The notes under the pieces are model-generated. The model was not told the origin of the DNA and made no database searches. It worked only from the letters and a program-made list of their open reading frames with translations. A stretch of 64,000 nucleotides of DNA, taken from assembly GCA_028290665.1 (NCBI GenBank), contig JAQGJK010000026.1:216861-280860 (forward strand), in the 5' to 3' direction. This document shows, one piece after another, positions 1 through 10,180 of this stretch (position 1 is the stretch's first letter; each line of letters opens with the position of its first letter). The position numbers and the translations under genes were made by a program. This stretch comes from Devosia sp. Lineage in GTDB: Bacteria > Pseudomonadota > Alphaproteobacteria > Rhizobiales > Devosiaceae.

Positions 1-35
1 GCCCGGCTGGCCGTCTCCAGAACTTCGGCAATCAT
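1..35 (-). CDS. 5' end of a CDS running off the window (MIAEVLETASRA...), translationally coupled to the ArsR gene; possibly an SRPBCC/AHSA1 protein
   Basis: ATG (CAT at 33-35) overlaps the TGA of the upstream ArsR ORF (ATGA). Product is a guess from common ArsR-SRPBCC gene pairs. Confidence 0.4.
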   Translation of the reverse strand, partial: MIAEVLETASR

Positions 36-367
36 TGATCGATCTCCTGCAACAGGCTGCGCAACGCGCCGAGGCGCTGGCGCCAAAAGACGCCGTAATG
101 GGTCATCCAGTCGAACAGCGGCTCAAAGCCGTCCGGCCGCGCCCGGTAAAAGGTTTTCCGCCCGTCGGGCCGTTCGAGCACCAGCCCCGCTGCTTTCAGC
201 CGCTTCAAATGCTGCGACACTGCACCCTGGCTGACGCCGCTCCCCGCCGTCAGCTGGACGACGCTGATCTCTTCGGTGCCGACGATCCGCTCGAACAGCT
301 CCCGCCGGGTCGGATCGGCCAAGGCGCGGAGAACAACATCGATGCTGGCTGGTTCAGGCATCTCCAC
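32..367 (-). CDS. ArsR-family winged-helix transcriptional regulator
   Basis: LADPTRRELFERI...VSQGAVSQHLKRLKAAGLV typical ArsR HTH. Confidence 0.9.
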   Translation of the reverse strand: MEMPEPASIDVVLRALADPTRRELFERIVGTEEISVVQLTAGSGVSQGAVSQHLKRLKAAGLVLERPDGRKTFYRARPDGFEPLFDWMTHYGVFWRQRLGALRSLLQEIDQ

Positions 368-472
368 TCATTAGCGAGGACTGATTGATAAGTCAACGCT
401 AATTTATGTGTGATGCGGTGGAGACCCCATGACGCTGTCACCCTGAGTTCGAACCCCAACCGCAAAAACCAA

Positions 473-499
473 AACGGCCGCCCGATGGGGGCGGCCGTT
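473..499 (-). terminator. Rho-independent terminator candidate downstream of mucR-like gene
   Basis: aacggccgccc-gatgg-gggcggccgtt stem; minus-strand transcript continues into ttttggttttt. Confidence 0.65.
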
Positions 500-526
500 G
501 GCGACGCTTTTCAGTGTTTCAATGGA

Positions 527-949
527 TCAGGCGGCTTTGCGGCCGAGACCGTTGTCCTTGGCCAAACGCGAGCGGGTTGCCGAATAGTTCGGTGCAACCA
601 TCGGGTAGTCGGCCGGCAAGCTCCACTTTTCGCGATACTGCTCGGGCGACAAATCGTAATGCGTCCGCAGATGCCGCTTCAGCGACTTGAACTTCTTGCC
701 GTCTTCGAGACAGATGATAAAATCCGGATTGATCGATTTTTTTACCGAAACGGCCGGCTTCTGGTCTTCGACGATGACAGGGACCGAGTTGGTGTGCAGC
801 GCCGTCAGGGTCGCATGGATGTCGACAATCAACTTCGCCAGGTCAGTCGAACTCAAGGCATTGTGGCTGACATAGGCGCAGACAATTTCAGTGCTCAATT
901 CGATAAGCTCACTGCCGCCCTCGAGGGCGACACGGGTGAGATCATTCAT
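527..949 (-). CDS. MucR/Ros family transcriptional regulator
   Basis: IICLEDGKKFKSLKRHLRTHYDLSPEQYREKWSLPADYPMVAPNYSATRSRLAK is the MucR signature. Confidence 0.95.
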   Translation of the reverse strand: MNDLTRVALEGGSELIELSTEIVCAYVSHNALSSTDLAKLIVDIHATLTALHTNSVPVIVEDQKPAVSVKKSINPDFIICLEDGKKFKSLKRHLRTHYDLSPEQYREKWSLPADYPMVAPNYSATRSRLAKDNGLGRKAA

Positions 950-1113
950 ACTCTAGCCTTTCGTATACAACAGGGACACCGATGATATTGGCCGGTGCCG
1001 TTGTAGCGATTGGTAAACGTGTTTGCAGTCTCGTGCAACGTTTGAGCAAATGAACTGTGTATGCACTAACGGCCGAACATGACTAGGATTGTCGCTTTTC
1101 AGTGTCCGCAAAC

Positions 1114-1452
1114 TCATCTTTCAGTGTCTGCAAACTCATCCACAGCAGTCGATGCTGCCGGACGGTGCCCGGTCAGATAGCTCGCCCGCGCTAGTAGATG
1201 TGCGGATAACGGGGTGGTGAGCAGCACGAAGCCGATGCCAAGCCCCGCTCGCAATGCCACCGGCCCATCGAGCGAAACCATTGCAATCGCTGCGAAAATC
1301 AGACCGCAGCCAACGGCTCCGGCTTTCGATGCCGCGTGCATTCTGGTGTAAAAATCGGGGAAGCGCAGCAATCCGATGGCCGCCAGCAGCCCAAACAGCG
1401 CGCCGAAAATTACTAACACGATACTTGCGAAGACCAGCGCGTCGTTAAACAT
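1114..1452 (-). CDS. mnhG: Mrp-type Na+/H+ antiporter subunit G
   Basis: MFNDALVFASIVLVIFGALFGLLAAIGLLRFPDFYTRMHAASKAGAVG...; last gene of the mnhA-G order. Confidence 0.9.
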   Translation of the reverse strand: MFNDALVFASIVLVIFGALFGLLAAIGLLRFPDFYTRMHAASKAGAVGCGLIFAAIAMVSLDGPVALRAGLGIGFVLLTTPLSAHLLARASYLTGHRPAASTAVDEFADTER

Positions 1453-1768
1453 TGTGGCTTTTTTCCTCCCGCTGTTCCAGACCGCGACTTTTCGTCCCAT
1501 GCCGCAGCAGGTAGCGCGCGAGGGCGACGGTGGCGAGGAAACCGATCAGCGCCAGCCCGATGGCGAGGTCGAGATACAGCGTCATGCCGGTGCGGATGGC
1601 GAAAATCACGATGCAGCCGATGGTGAGCGTCGTCAGCAGGTCCAGCGCCAGAATCCGATCGGGCAGCGTCGGCCCGATAACCAGCCGCACCAGCGTCAAC
1701 GCCATCGCCAGCCCCTCGAGCCCCAGCGCTGCCCACGTCGCCAGTTCGAGCCACGCCAGGGCAGTCAT
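1445..1768 (-). CDS. mnhF: Mrp-type Na+/H+ antiporter subunit F
   Basis: VRLVIGPTLPDRILALDLLTTLTIGCIVIFAI; operon position. Confidence 0.9.
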   Translation of the reverse strand: MTALAWLELATWAALGLEGLAMALTLVRLVIGPTLPDRILALDLLTTLTIGCIVIFAIRTGMTLYLDLAIGLALIGFLATVALARYLLRHGTKSRGLEQREEKSHNV

Positions 1769-2244
1769 CGAAACACCGCCATGATCCGCGCCTCAAAGCC
1801 CGCGGCAATCCCGGCGATCAGCGTCTCGCGATTAGTCAGTTGCAACACGTGGACATACAGCACGCTTCGGTCGGCCGACACATCGAGGCTTAGCGTCCCC
1901 GGCGTCAGGGTGATCAGGCTCGCCAATAGCGTGATCTCAACATCGGTCGTCACAAGCAGCGGATAGGCGATGATCGCCGGACGCAGCCGCGCCTTGAGAT
2001 TGGGAGTCAGCGCCAGCACCGCGACGCCGATCGCGCTGGCCAGCAACTCCCACACGAACAGCCCGGCCAGCGCGACGATGGCCCGCACCCGCCGCAGCCC
2101 ACCCGTCGCCTTCACCCGGTCGCGCAGAATGAAGCCGACCAGCAGCCCAAACCCGGCGCCGAGCAACAGGTTGAGGGTTTCGAAACTGCCGCTGACGACG
2201 CCCCACAGCAACGTCACGGCGACGACGATCAGCGCCAGGGTCAT
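1765..2244 (-). CDS. mnhE: Mrp-type Na+/H+ antiporter subunit E
   Basis: LTPGTLSLDVSADRSVLYVHVL typical MnhE; operon position. Confidence 0.9.
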   Translation of the reverse strand: MTLALIVVAVTLLWGVVSGSFETLNLLLGAGFGLLVGFILRDRVKATGGLRRVRAIVALAGLFVWELLASAIGVAVLALTPNLKARLRPAIIAYPLLVTTDVEITLLASLITLTPGTLSLDVSADRSVLYVHVLQLTNRETLIAGIAAGFEARIMAVFR

Positions 2245-3830
2245 GGCACGCCTCCGAAGCCAACCGCCGCAAGATACCGCGCCGGATCGAGCAGATCACC
2301 GGCGGCGATCAGGCTGCCGCGCAGCAGCGGCTCAGGCCACAGGCCAAGTCCGAGGATCAGTATCACCAGCACGAACGCCGACATTCCCCCGAACCACGCC
2401 TCCCGCCGCGACAGGTGCTGGTGCCGCAGCGGCGCGCCCTCGACCCCGTCGTGCAACGGCCCCTGCCGCCAGAAGATATGCGCCCACAGCCGCGACGCGG
2501 CGAGGAGGGTGAGGAACGCATTGAGCAGGATCGCCGCAATCAGCAGCAGCGCCACGGCATCGACCGGCCCACCGCCTGCCAGCCCCGACCGTGCAATACC
2601 CGCCTGCAGCACTTGCAACTTGGGCCAGAAACCGAGGAACGGCGGCACCCCGGCGACCCCCAGCAGCAACACGAGGAACAGCATCGACACCAGCGAACTG
2701 GCGCCATAAACGCCGCCCATCGCCCGCGTGTCGGTCGCGCCGGTCACCGTCTCGATCAACCCCGCGACCAGATACAGCGCCGCCATGCTCAGCATGGCCT
2801 GCAGGATATAAAGACTCGCCCCGGCAATCCCCTGCGCGCCCCCGAGCGCGATGCCGGCCAGCACCATGCCGATGCCGCCGATGACGAAAAACCCCAGCGC
2901 CCGCCGCAGATTGGTCTCGGCGATGGCCCCGAGCGGCGCCAGCAGCAGCGTCAGCACCGCGATCGCCACTAGCGCCGGCATCAGGAAATCCCCGACGCCC
3001 GGCATCACCGTCACCAGCGTCCGCAGCAGCGCATAGACCCCGACCTTGGTCAGCAGGCCGGCGAATAGCGCCGACACCGCGGGGGAGCCGGTATGGTAAC
3101 TCGCCGGCAGCCAGGAATTGACCGGAAACGCCGCCGCCTTCAGCCCGAACGCCAACAGGAACAGTGTCCCCACCACCGCCATCGCCGCCGGATTGGTGCG
3201 CGGCGCCGTGGCCACCAGGTCAGCCATGTTGAGCGTCCCCGCCGCGCCATACAGCAGCCCGAGCGCGATCAAAAACACTGTGGTGCCGAGATAATTGAGG
3301 AAGCCGTATTTGATCGCCGCATCTAGCTGAGCCACCCGGCGACCGCTGATCAGCAGCCCCAACGCCGCGATCAACAGGACCTCGAACCACACATAAAGGT
3401 TGAACAGATCCCCGGTCAGCACCGCGCCGCCGACCCCCGCCAGCAACAGCAGCACCAGTGCGAAATACCCATCGGCGGAGCGCGTCGCCGACCGCTCGGC
3501 AAAACCATAGACCAGCACCACCAGCGTCACCACCGCCCCCGCGAGCGCCAGCGCTGTGCCCAGCACATCGGCGGCAAAGCTGATGCCGAACGGCGGCAGC
3601 CAATTGCCCATGATCATCGCCACCGGCCCGTCGACCAACACCCGCTGCAGCAACGCCGCATCCACCGCGATGATGGCGACAACGAACAGCACGGCAACCG
3701 CGCCGGAAACCTTGTCGAACCGACGCGACAGCAGCAAAACCGTCGCGCCGATGAGGCCGAGCAGCACCGGCAATACCACCAGCCAGTCGGCGATCACGGT
3801 CGGGCCAGCAGTCATGCCGGTGCCCATCAA
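2241..3830 (-). CDS. mnhD: Mrp-type Na+/H+ antiporter subunit D (NuoN/MrpD proton antiporter family)
   Basis: 529 aa polytopic; FGLKAAAFPVNSWLPASYHTGSPAVSALFAGLLTKVGVYALLR. Confidence 0.93.
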   Translation of the reverse strand: MMGTGMTAGPTVIADWLVVLPVLLGLIGATVLLLSRRFDKVSGAVAVLFVVAIIAVDAALLQRVLVDGPVAMIMGNWLPPFGISFAADVLGTALALAGAVVTLVVLVYGFAERSATRSADGYFALVLLLLAGVGGAVLTGDLFNLYVWFEVLLIAALGLLISGRRVAQLDAAIKYGFLNYLGTTVFLIALGLLYGAAGTLNMADLVATAPRTNPAAMAVVGTLFLLAFGLKAAAFPVNSWLPASYHTGSPAVSALFAGLLTKVGVYALLRTLVTVMPGVGDFLMPALVAIAVLTLLLAPLGAIAETNLRRALGFFVIGGIGMVLAGIALGGAQGIAGASLYILQAMLSMAALYLVAGLIETVTGATDTRAMGGVYGASSLVSMLFLVLLLGVAGVPPFLGFWPKLQVLQAGIARSGLAGGGPVDAVALLLIAAILLNAFLTLLAASRLWAHIFWRQGPLHDGVEGAPLRHQHLSRREAWFGGMSAFVLVILILGLGLWPEPLLRGSLIAAGDLLDPARYLAAVGFGGVP

Positions 3831-4204
3831 TAGCTCAATGGCGGGCGCGGCCCGTCTTCGGGCTCGGCCAGCCGCATCGACGCGGTGTCATCGGCATCGA
3901 GCGTCCGGTAGGCGCGATAGGCCAGCACCAGCAGAAAGGTGAACATCGCAAAGCCGATGACGATGGCCGTCAGGATCAGTGCCTGCGGCAACGGATTAGC
4001 AGTCGCCAACGCCGGCACCTGCAGCCCTACCGGCACGATCGGCGCCACTTCGCGCGTCACCCGGCCGGCGGTGAAAATCAGCAGATGCGTCGCATTGCCC
4101 AGCACCACCAGCCCCAGCAACATGCGGATGATGCCGCGCGACAGCAGGAACCAGATGGCCGTGGCAAAGAACAGCCCGGCGAGGATGGCCAGCGCTACTT
4201 CCAT
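3827..4204 (-). CDS. mnhC: Mrp-type Na+/H+ antiporter subunit C (NuoK-like)
   Basis: RMLLGLVVLGNATHLLIFTAG...DPLPQALILTAIVIGFA-type motif (here ANPLPQALILTAIVIGFAM). Confidence 0.93.
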   Translation of the reverse strand: MEVALAILAGLFFATAIWFLLSRGIIRMLLGLVVLGNATHLLIFTAGRVTREVAPIVPVGLQVPALATANPLPQALILTAIVIGFAMFTFLLVLAYRAYRTLDADDTASMRLAEPEDGPRPPLSY

Positions 4205-4627
4205 CTACGCGCCCTCCCCGCCAGCTTCGAGCGCCAGCACCACCGAAACGATGCTGCCGAATACCGTCAAGTAAACGCCGAGATCGAACAGCATCGGCGT
4301 CGACACGCTTATCGGCGTGCCGAACAATTGCACCTCGGCCCACAGCCCGGTCAGGAACGGCACGTCATAAAACACCGACAGCACCCCGGCGAGCGCCGCC
4401 AGCAGCACCCCGACCCCGGCATAATTGAGCGCGTCGAAATGCAGCGCCCGGCGCGTCGCCATAACGCCATTGGCCATGCCGAGCAGCGCCATGGCCGCCG
4501 CGGCGATCAACCCACCGACGAAGCCGCCACCGGGCTCGTTGTGGCCGCGCAGCAGCAGATACAGCGAGAACACCAGCATCGCCGCGACGATCACCGGCGC
4601 CATGGTGCGGAACAGGAGCGAGTTCAT
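4205..4627 (-). CDS. mnhB: Mrp-type Na+/H+ antiporter subunit B
   Basis: [27 protein letters not shown] is the MnhB motif. Confidence 0.93.
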   Translation of the reverse strand: MNSLLFRTMAPVIVAAMLVFSLYLLLRGHNEPGGGFVGGLIAAAAMALLGMANGVMATRRALHFDALNYAGVGVLLAALAGVLSVFYDVPFLTGLWAEVQLFGTPISVSTPMLFDLGVYLTVFGSIVSVVLALEAGGEGA

Positions 4628-7176
4628 GCCCCACTCCCGTCTGGCCGAAGCTTTGCCTCTACGGGGTGAGCAGCCTGTGCCTTTAAATCCGGCACGCTTA
4701 ATGCCGGCACCAGCACGATCGGCGGCCGCCGTCGCGGCTTTCGCACCGTCGTTGGCAGCACCGGCATTGCCGCTGGCTTGCTCCGGCGCAGCAGCGCCAG
4801 CACGGCAATCCCCGCCGCCAGTACCACCGAAATCTCTCCGAGCGTATCAAGGCCACGGAAGTCGACGATGATGACATTGACGATATTGCGCCCATGCGCC
4901 TCGGGCACGCTATGCGCGGTAAAAAACTCTGCCAGCCGCGGGTCGAGCGGATGCGACAGCACCAGCAGCAGCGCCGCCGTTAGCCCGACGCCGCACAGCA
5001 CCGCCAGCGTTCCGTCGCGCAGCAGGTCCTCGATTTCACGCGGATCGCGGCGGTCGAGCGCCAGCCGCGTCATCACCAGCGTCAAAATCACCACCGCCAG
5101 CACTTCGACCACCAGTTGCGTAAACGCCAGGTCGGGGGCGCCAAACACCAGATACACCAACGCCACGGCCAGCCCTTGCACCCCGAGTGCGACGATGGCG
5201 CCGAGCCGCGTCCGCGCTAGCAGCAGCGCCACCAGCCCGGCAGCGGCAAGAGCAAAAATCCCCCATTCGTAAAACCTCAACTGCGGCAGCAGCGGCCATG
5301 GCGGCAGCGCCCGGTAGCTCAGCATCGGCACGAACAGAGCCAGCGCCAGCAGGCCGAACACCGTCACCACATAAAGTTCGAGCCGCCCGTGATGGATAAA
5401 CCGCGTCACCGCCCCAGCCAACCGGATCAGCCCGAACATCGCCCGATCAAACGCGGCATCGAAGGTAAACCGCACCGCTCCCTGCACCCGCCGCAGCAGT
5501 GTCCGCAACTGGTCGAGCCGCGCAAAAGTCGCCGCCGCCACACCCCAGGTCAGCAGCGACAACCACAGGGCCAGTGAACCGAAATCCGGCACAAGACTCA
5601 AATGACTTGCAACCGCCCGCCCCGCCACCGCCGAAGCAGCCGGCGCGATAGCCATCATGCCGAACCACCCGATCAGCACCGCCGCCCCGATACCCGCCGC
5701 CGCCAGCACCAGCGGCCCGAGCAGCAGGCTCAGGCCCGCCTCATGCGCCCGCTTGGGAGTTTGCACAATCGGCCCGAGGAACGGCCTGATGGCGATGGCG
5801 AGCGCAATACCCCCGAGCACGCCATTGCCCAGCACCGCGACGATCAGCGCCGCCAGCTCAAGGCCACTGCCCCCGAGTGCCAGGTACAGTTCCTCCTTGC
5901 CGAAGTAGCCGAGCGTCAGCGGCAGCCCCAGCATCGACAGCGCCGCACCCGCCGCGGCAAGAAAACTCAGCGGCATCCGGCGCGCGAGGCCCGACAGCGC
6001 CCCGAGTTCGCGCGTCCCGGTCGCATGGTCGATCGCCCCCACCACCATGAACAGCGCCGCCTTGTAAAGCGCGTGCCCGACAAAATACAGCATCGCCGCG
6101 CTGACCGCCGCATCGGAGCCGAGCCCCAGCATCAGCACCAGCAGCCCGAGCGAAGCGATGGTGGTTTGCGCCAGCATCAGCTTGAGATCAGTCTGCCGCA
6201 ATGCCGCCACCGCGCCCCACAGCAGCGTCACCCCGCCGACAGCAACCAGCGCGCCGGTCCACGCCTCGGTCCCGCCCAGCACCGGCGACAGCCGCGCCAG
6301 CAGGTAAATCCCCGCCTGCACCATGGTCGCCGAATGGAGGAACGCCGACACCGGGGTCGGCGCCTCCATCGCATTGGGTAACCAAAAATGAAACGGCACC
6401 TGCGCCGATTTGGTGAATGCCGCCAGCAGCACCAGCAGCAGTGCCGGCAGGTAACCCGCGGTGCCGCCGAGACTGCCGCCGGCCAGCAAATCGCTCACCC
6501 GCCAAGTCCCAGTCATCGCCGCCAGCAGCACCGCGCCAAGCAACAACGCCAGCCCGCCAATGCCGGTCACCAGCAGCGCCTGGACCGCCGCCCGCCGCGC
6601 CGCCTGCCGACCCCGGTCAAAACCGATCAGCAAAAACGAAAAGACGCTGGTCGCCTCCCAGAACACGAACAGCAGCACCAGATTGTCGGCCAGTACCAAT
6701 CCGAGCATCGCCCCGGTGAACCCGAGCAGCAGCGCCAGCAACCGGCCGAGGTCCGGGTGACCCCGCAAATACCCGCCGGCGTAAATCAGCACCACCGCTC
6801 CGATGCCGCTGATGGTCATCGCGAATACCAAACTGAGGCCATCGAGTCGCAGGTCGAGACCGATGCCATAGCTGACGATCCAGTCGAGATGCACCAGGAT
6901 GATTTCGCCGCCGGCGACCCGTTCGACCAGCGTCGCGAGGTAAGCGAACATCGCCGCAGGCAACACCGCAAGCAAAACGCCGGCAAACCGCCGCAGGACA
7001 AGTGTCATGCCTGCAGCGACAAGCGCCAGCAGCAACGGGGCGACCGGGAGCAGCGCCAGCAGCAAATCGGGGCGAAACGGCAAGCGAACTGGTCCCAAAA
7101 CGGCAAATCGCCCGCAATCTAGCGGCTGGCACCGGCAGGACAACCCCTCAACCGGCCCGACAGCCAATTGCCACAA
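4624..7176 (-). CDS. mnhA: Mrp-type Na+/H+ antiporter subunit A (start uncertain)
   Basis: Long polytopic protein with proton-antiporter core ([43 protein letters not shown]) and MrpA C-terminal domain ([24 protein letters not shown]). Confidence 0.93.
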   Translation of the reverse strand: MWQLAVGPVEGLSCRCQPLDCGRFAVLGPVRLPFRPDLLLALLPVAPLLLALVAAGMTLVLRRFAGVLLAVLPAAMFAYLATLVERVAGGEIILVHLDWIVSYGIGLDLRLDGLSLVFAMTISGIGAVVLIYAGGYLRGHPDLGRLLALLLGFTGAMLGLVLADNLVLLFVFWEATSVFSFLLIGFDRGRQAARRAAVQALLVTGIGGLALLLGAVLLAAMTGTWRVSDLLAGGSLGGTAGYLPALLLVLLAAFTKSAQVPFHFWLPNAMEAPTPVSAFLHSATMVQAGIYLLARLSPVLGGTEAWTGALVAVGGVTLLWGAVAALRQTDLKLMLAQTTIASLGLLVLMLGLGSDAAVSAAMLYFVGHALYKAALFMVVGAIDHATGTRELGALSGLARRMPLSFLAAAGAALSMLGLPLTLGYFGKEELYLALGGSGLELAALIVAVLGNGVLGGIALAIAIRPFLGPIVQTPKRAHEAGLSLLLGPLVLAAAGIGAAVLIGWFGMMAIAPAASAVAGRAVASHLSLVPDFGSLALWLSLLTWGVAAATFARLDQLRTLLRRVQGAVRFTFDAAFDRAMFGLIRLAGAVTRFIHHGRLELYVVTVFGLLALALFVPMLSYRALPPWPLLPQLRFYEWGIFALAAAGLVALLLARTRLGAIVALGVQGLAVALVYLVFGAPDLAFTQLVVEVLAVVILTLVMTRLALDRRDPREIEDLLRDGTLAVLCGVGLTAALLLVLSHPLDPRLAEFFTAHSVPEAHGRNIVNVIIVDFRGLDTLGEISVVLAAGIAVLALLRRSKPAAMPVLPTTVRKPRRRPPIVLVPALSVPDLKAQAAHPVEAKLRPDGSGA

Positions 7177-7223
7177 GCTTTTGCGAGGGTTAGCAGTTCA
7201 CCCGCCACATCCCGAGACCGTCC

Positions 7224-9311
7224 ATGTCCCCGACCCCGCCGATCGCCAAACAGCAAAAGCACAGCGCCACCCACCACGGCATCACTCGCGACGATCCCTA
7301 CCACTGGCTGCGTGCCGACAACTGGCAGGAGGTCATGCAAGTCCCAGAAACCCTCGCACCTAACATCCGGGAATACCTCGAAGCCGAGAATACCTATTAC
7401 GAATCCGCATTTGGCAAACCGACCGAAGCGCTGCGCGAAACCCTCTACCGCGAGATCCGCGGCCGCATGAAAGAGGACGAAACCGGCATCCCGACCCCCG
7501 ACGGCCCCTTCGCCTACAACGCCCGCAACGAGACCGGCAAGCAATATCCCATACTCGTCCGCACCCCGCGCGCCGGGGGTTCCGAGGAAATTCTGCTCGA
7601 CTGCAACACCGAAGCCGGCGACGGATTCTTCGATTTCGGCGGCGCCGATCACGATCCGAGCCATCGCTGGCTGGCCTGGAGCGCCGACCGGCAGGGCTCG
7701 GAATATTACACCGTCCACTTCCGCGACCTGGGGACCGGCACCGATACCGCTGAAATCATTGCGGAAACCGCCGGTGACGGCGAGTGGTCTGCCGACAGCC
7801 GCCACTATTATTACACCGAATACGACGACAACCACCGCCCCTACCGGGTTCGCCGCCACGCCATGGGCACCCCGCAAACCGACGACGCCATCATCTACGA
7901 AGAGTCCGATCCCGGCTTCTTCGTCGGCATCGGCCGCCTGCTGTCGGGCGCTTATCTCGTCATCGACAGCCATGATCACCAGACCAGCGAAGTCCGCCTG
8001 ATCGACGCCGCGACCGGCGGTGACCCCATCCTCGTCGCCGCCCGCATCGCCGGTCGCGAGTACGATGTCGATGAGCGGCACGGCGTGCTGTACATCCGCA
8101 CCAACGCCGACGACGCCGAAGATTACAAGATCGTCACCGCCCCTGCCGCGACACCAGGCGCCGAGCACTGGGTCGACCTGATCCCCCACCGGCCGGGCGT
8201 CTTAGTGCTGTCCGCCGACGTCACCGCCACCCATCTGCTCCGCCTCGAACGCTTCGAAGGCCTGCCGCGCATCGTCATCCGCAACCTTAAAACCAACGCC
8301 GAGGAAACCGTCGGCTTCGACGAGGAGGCCTATTCCCTCGGCATGTCGCTCGGCTACGAGTTCGCTACCCCAACCTGGCGGCTGAGCTATTCCTCCCCGA
8401 CGACGCCGTCGGAAACCTACGACGTCGACTTCCTGACCGGCGCCCGCACCCTGCTGAAACGCCAGGAAGTCCCCTCGGGGCACAATCCCGACGACTACGT
8501 CACCCGCCGCATCTTCGCCGACACCGGCGATGGCGAGCGCGTTCCGGTCACTGTCCTCCACCACCGCTCGACCCCGATCGACGGCACCGCGCCGGGCCTG
8601 ATCTATGGCTACGGCGCCTACGGCTACTCGCTGCCGGCGGCGTTTTCGATCTCGGCGCTGTCATTCGCCGATCGCGGTTTCATCTATGCCGTCGCCCATG
8701 TCCGGGGCGGCATGGAGAAGGGCTATGGCTGGTATCGCACCGGGCGCCATCGCGATAAACTCAACACCTTCAACGACTTCATTGCCGCCACTGAAGCCCT
8801 CGCCAGCCAGCATTTCGTCGACGCCAAGAAAGTCGTAGCCATGGGCGGCTCCGCTGGCGGCCTGCTGATGGGCGCCATCGCCAACATGCGGCCCGACCTC
8901 TACGCCGGCATCATCGCCCAGGTGCCGTTCGTCGATGTGCTCAACACCATGCTCGATGACACCCTGCCGCTCACCCCGCCCGAATGGCCCGAATGGGGCA
9001 ACCCGATCCTCTCCGCCGAGGACTACGCCCTCATCGCCTCCTACGCGCCCTACGAACAGATCGCCGCCAAAGCCTACCCACCAATCTTCGTCCTCGCCGG
9101 GCTGACCGATCCGCGCGTCACCTATTGGGAGCCGGCCAAATACGTCGCGAGGCTACGTGCGACGGCGACCGGCACTGCACCGCTGCTGCTCAAGACCAAC
9201 ATGGGCGCCGGTCATCAAGGCGCCACGGGGCGCTTCGAGCACATCAAGGAAACCGCGCAGAGCTACGCTTTTGCGTTGTGGGTGCTGGGTTTGGACAAAT
9301 CCTCCCCCTGA
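7224..9311 (+). CDS. S9 family peptidase (oligopeptidase B / prolyl oligopeptidase)
   Basis: MGGSAGGLLMGAIANMRPDLY (GxSxGG nucleophile), ETGKQYPILVRTPR, GHQGATGRF His region. Confidence 0.93.
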   Translation: MSPTPPIAKQQKHSATHHGITRDDPYHWLRADNWQEVMQVPETLAPNIREYLEAENTYYESAFGKPTEALRETLYREIRGRMKEDETGIPTPDGPFAYNARNETGKQYPILVRTPRAGGSEEILLDCNTEAGDGFFDFGGADHDPSHRWLAWSADRQGSEYYTVHFRDLGTGTDTAEIIAETAGDGEWSADSRHYYYTEYDDNHRPYRVRRHAMGTPQTDDAIIYEESDPGFFVGIGRLLSGAYLVIDSHDHQTSEVRLIDAATGGDPILVAARIAGREYDVDERHGVLYIRTNADDAEDYKIVTAPAATPGAEHWVDLIPHRPGVLVLSADVTATHLLRLERFEGLPRIVIRNLKTNAEETVGFDEEAYSLGMSLGYEFATPTWRLSYSSPTTPSETYDVDFLTGARTLLKRQEVPSGHNPDDYVTRRIFADTGDGERVPVTVLHHRSTPIDGTAPGLIYGYGAYGYSLPAAFSISALSFADRGFIYAVAHVRGGMEKGYGWYRTGRHRDKLNTFNDFIAATEALASQHFVDAKKVVAMGGSAGGLLMGAIANMRPDLYAGIIAQVPFVDVLNTMLDDTLPLTPPEWPEWGNPILSAEDYALIASYAPYEQIAAKAYPPIFVLAGLTDPRVTYWEPAKYVARLRATATGTAPLLLKTNMGAGHQGATGRFEHIKETAQSYAFALWVLGLDKSSP

Positions 9312-9426
9312 AGCGATTGTCGCGGCACGGCTTCCGGCCTATATCGGTCGGGAACGCCGATCCGTGCCCGCGACGCGGCAAAACCTCAATAGCATCCACA
9401 ACTTCAACACCATCAGGAGGCTGCAA

Positions 9427-10029
9427 ATGGCTTTTGAACTTCCCCCGCTCCCCTACGCCTACGACGCGCTCGGGCCCTTCATGAGCAAGGAAACCCTCGA
9501 GTTCCACCACGACAAGCACCATCAGGCCTATGTTACCAACGGCAACAATCTGCTGAAGGATTCGGGCCTCGAAGGCCAGTCGCTGGAAGAAATCGTCAAG
9601 GCCAGCTACGGCAAGAACGCCGGCCTCTTCAACAATGCCGGCCAGCACTACAACCATCTGCACTTCTGGCAGTGGATGAAGCCGAATGGCGGCGGCAAGT
9701 CGATCCCGGGTGACCTGCAGAAGGCGATCGACAGCGATCTCGGCGGCTACGACAAGTTCAAGGCCGATTTCATCGCCGCCGGCACCACCCAGTTCGGCTC
9801 CGGCTGGGCCTGGATCGCCGTCAAAGACGGCAAGCTGTCCATCGACAAGACCCCGAACGGCGAATCGCCGCTGATCAAGGGCGCCACGCCGATCCTCGGC
9901 GTCGACGTGTGGGAACACTCGTATTACATCGACTACCGCAACGCCCGCCCGAAATACCTCGAAGCCTTCGTCGACAGCCTGATCAACTGGGATCATGTCG
10001 CCGAACTTTACGCGGCAGCAGCCAAGTAA
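9427..10029 (+). CDS. sodB: Superoxide dismutase [Fe/Mn]
   Basis: MAFELPPLPYAYDALGPFMSKETLEFHHDKHHQAYV...DVWEHSYYIDYRNARPKYLEAF; start at the internal ATG after an AGGAGG-like RBS. Confidence 0.97.
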   Translation: MAFELPPLPYAYDALGPFMSKETLEFHHDKHHQAYVTNGNNLLKDSGLEGQSLEEIVKASYGKNAGLFNNAGQHYNHLHFWQWMKPNGGGKSIPGDLQKAIDSDLGGYDKFKADFIAAGTTQFGSGWAWIAVKDGKLSIDKTPNGESPLIKGATPILGVDVWEHSYYIDYRNARPKYLEAFVDSLINWDHVAELYAAAAK

Positions 10030-10050
10030 CTCCGACACTCTCCATCGGAA

Positions 10051-10070
10051 AAGCCCGCTTCGGCGGGCTT
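10051..10070 (+). terminator. Rho-independent terminator of sodB
   Basis: aagcccgc-ttcg-gcgggctt followed by ttttgtt. Confidence 0.85.
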
Positions 10071-10150
10071 TTTTGTTGCCGCAGAGTCGTCAAGTCCGAA
10101 ATCACCCTGGCGGCATGCAACCTCGCGCTACCGGCGACGCTTCCCGTGTG

Positions 10151-10167
10151 TTAGCTTTTGGTTAACC
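10151..10167 (+). promoter_or_regulatory. CtrA-like box (TTAG-N7-TTAACC), one mismatch to TTAA-N7-TTAAC
   Basis: ttag-cttttgg-ttaacc just upstream of a receiver-domain ORF. Confidence 0.35.
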
Positions 10168-10180
10168 ATAGGAGACGCGA

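Noticed and set aside
7119-8189. 356-aa minus-strand ORF antisense to the S9 peptidase
   Set aside because: Val/Gly/Asp-rich mirror of a strong coding frame.
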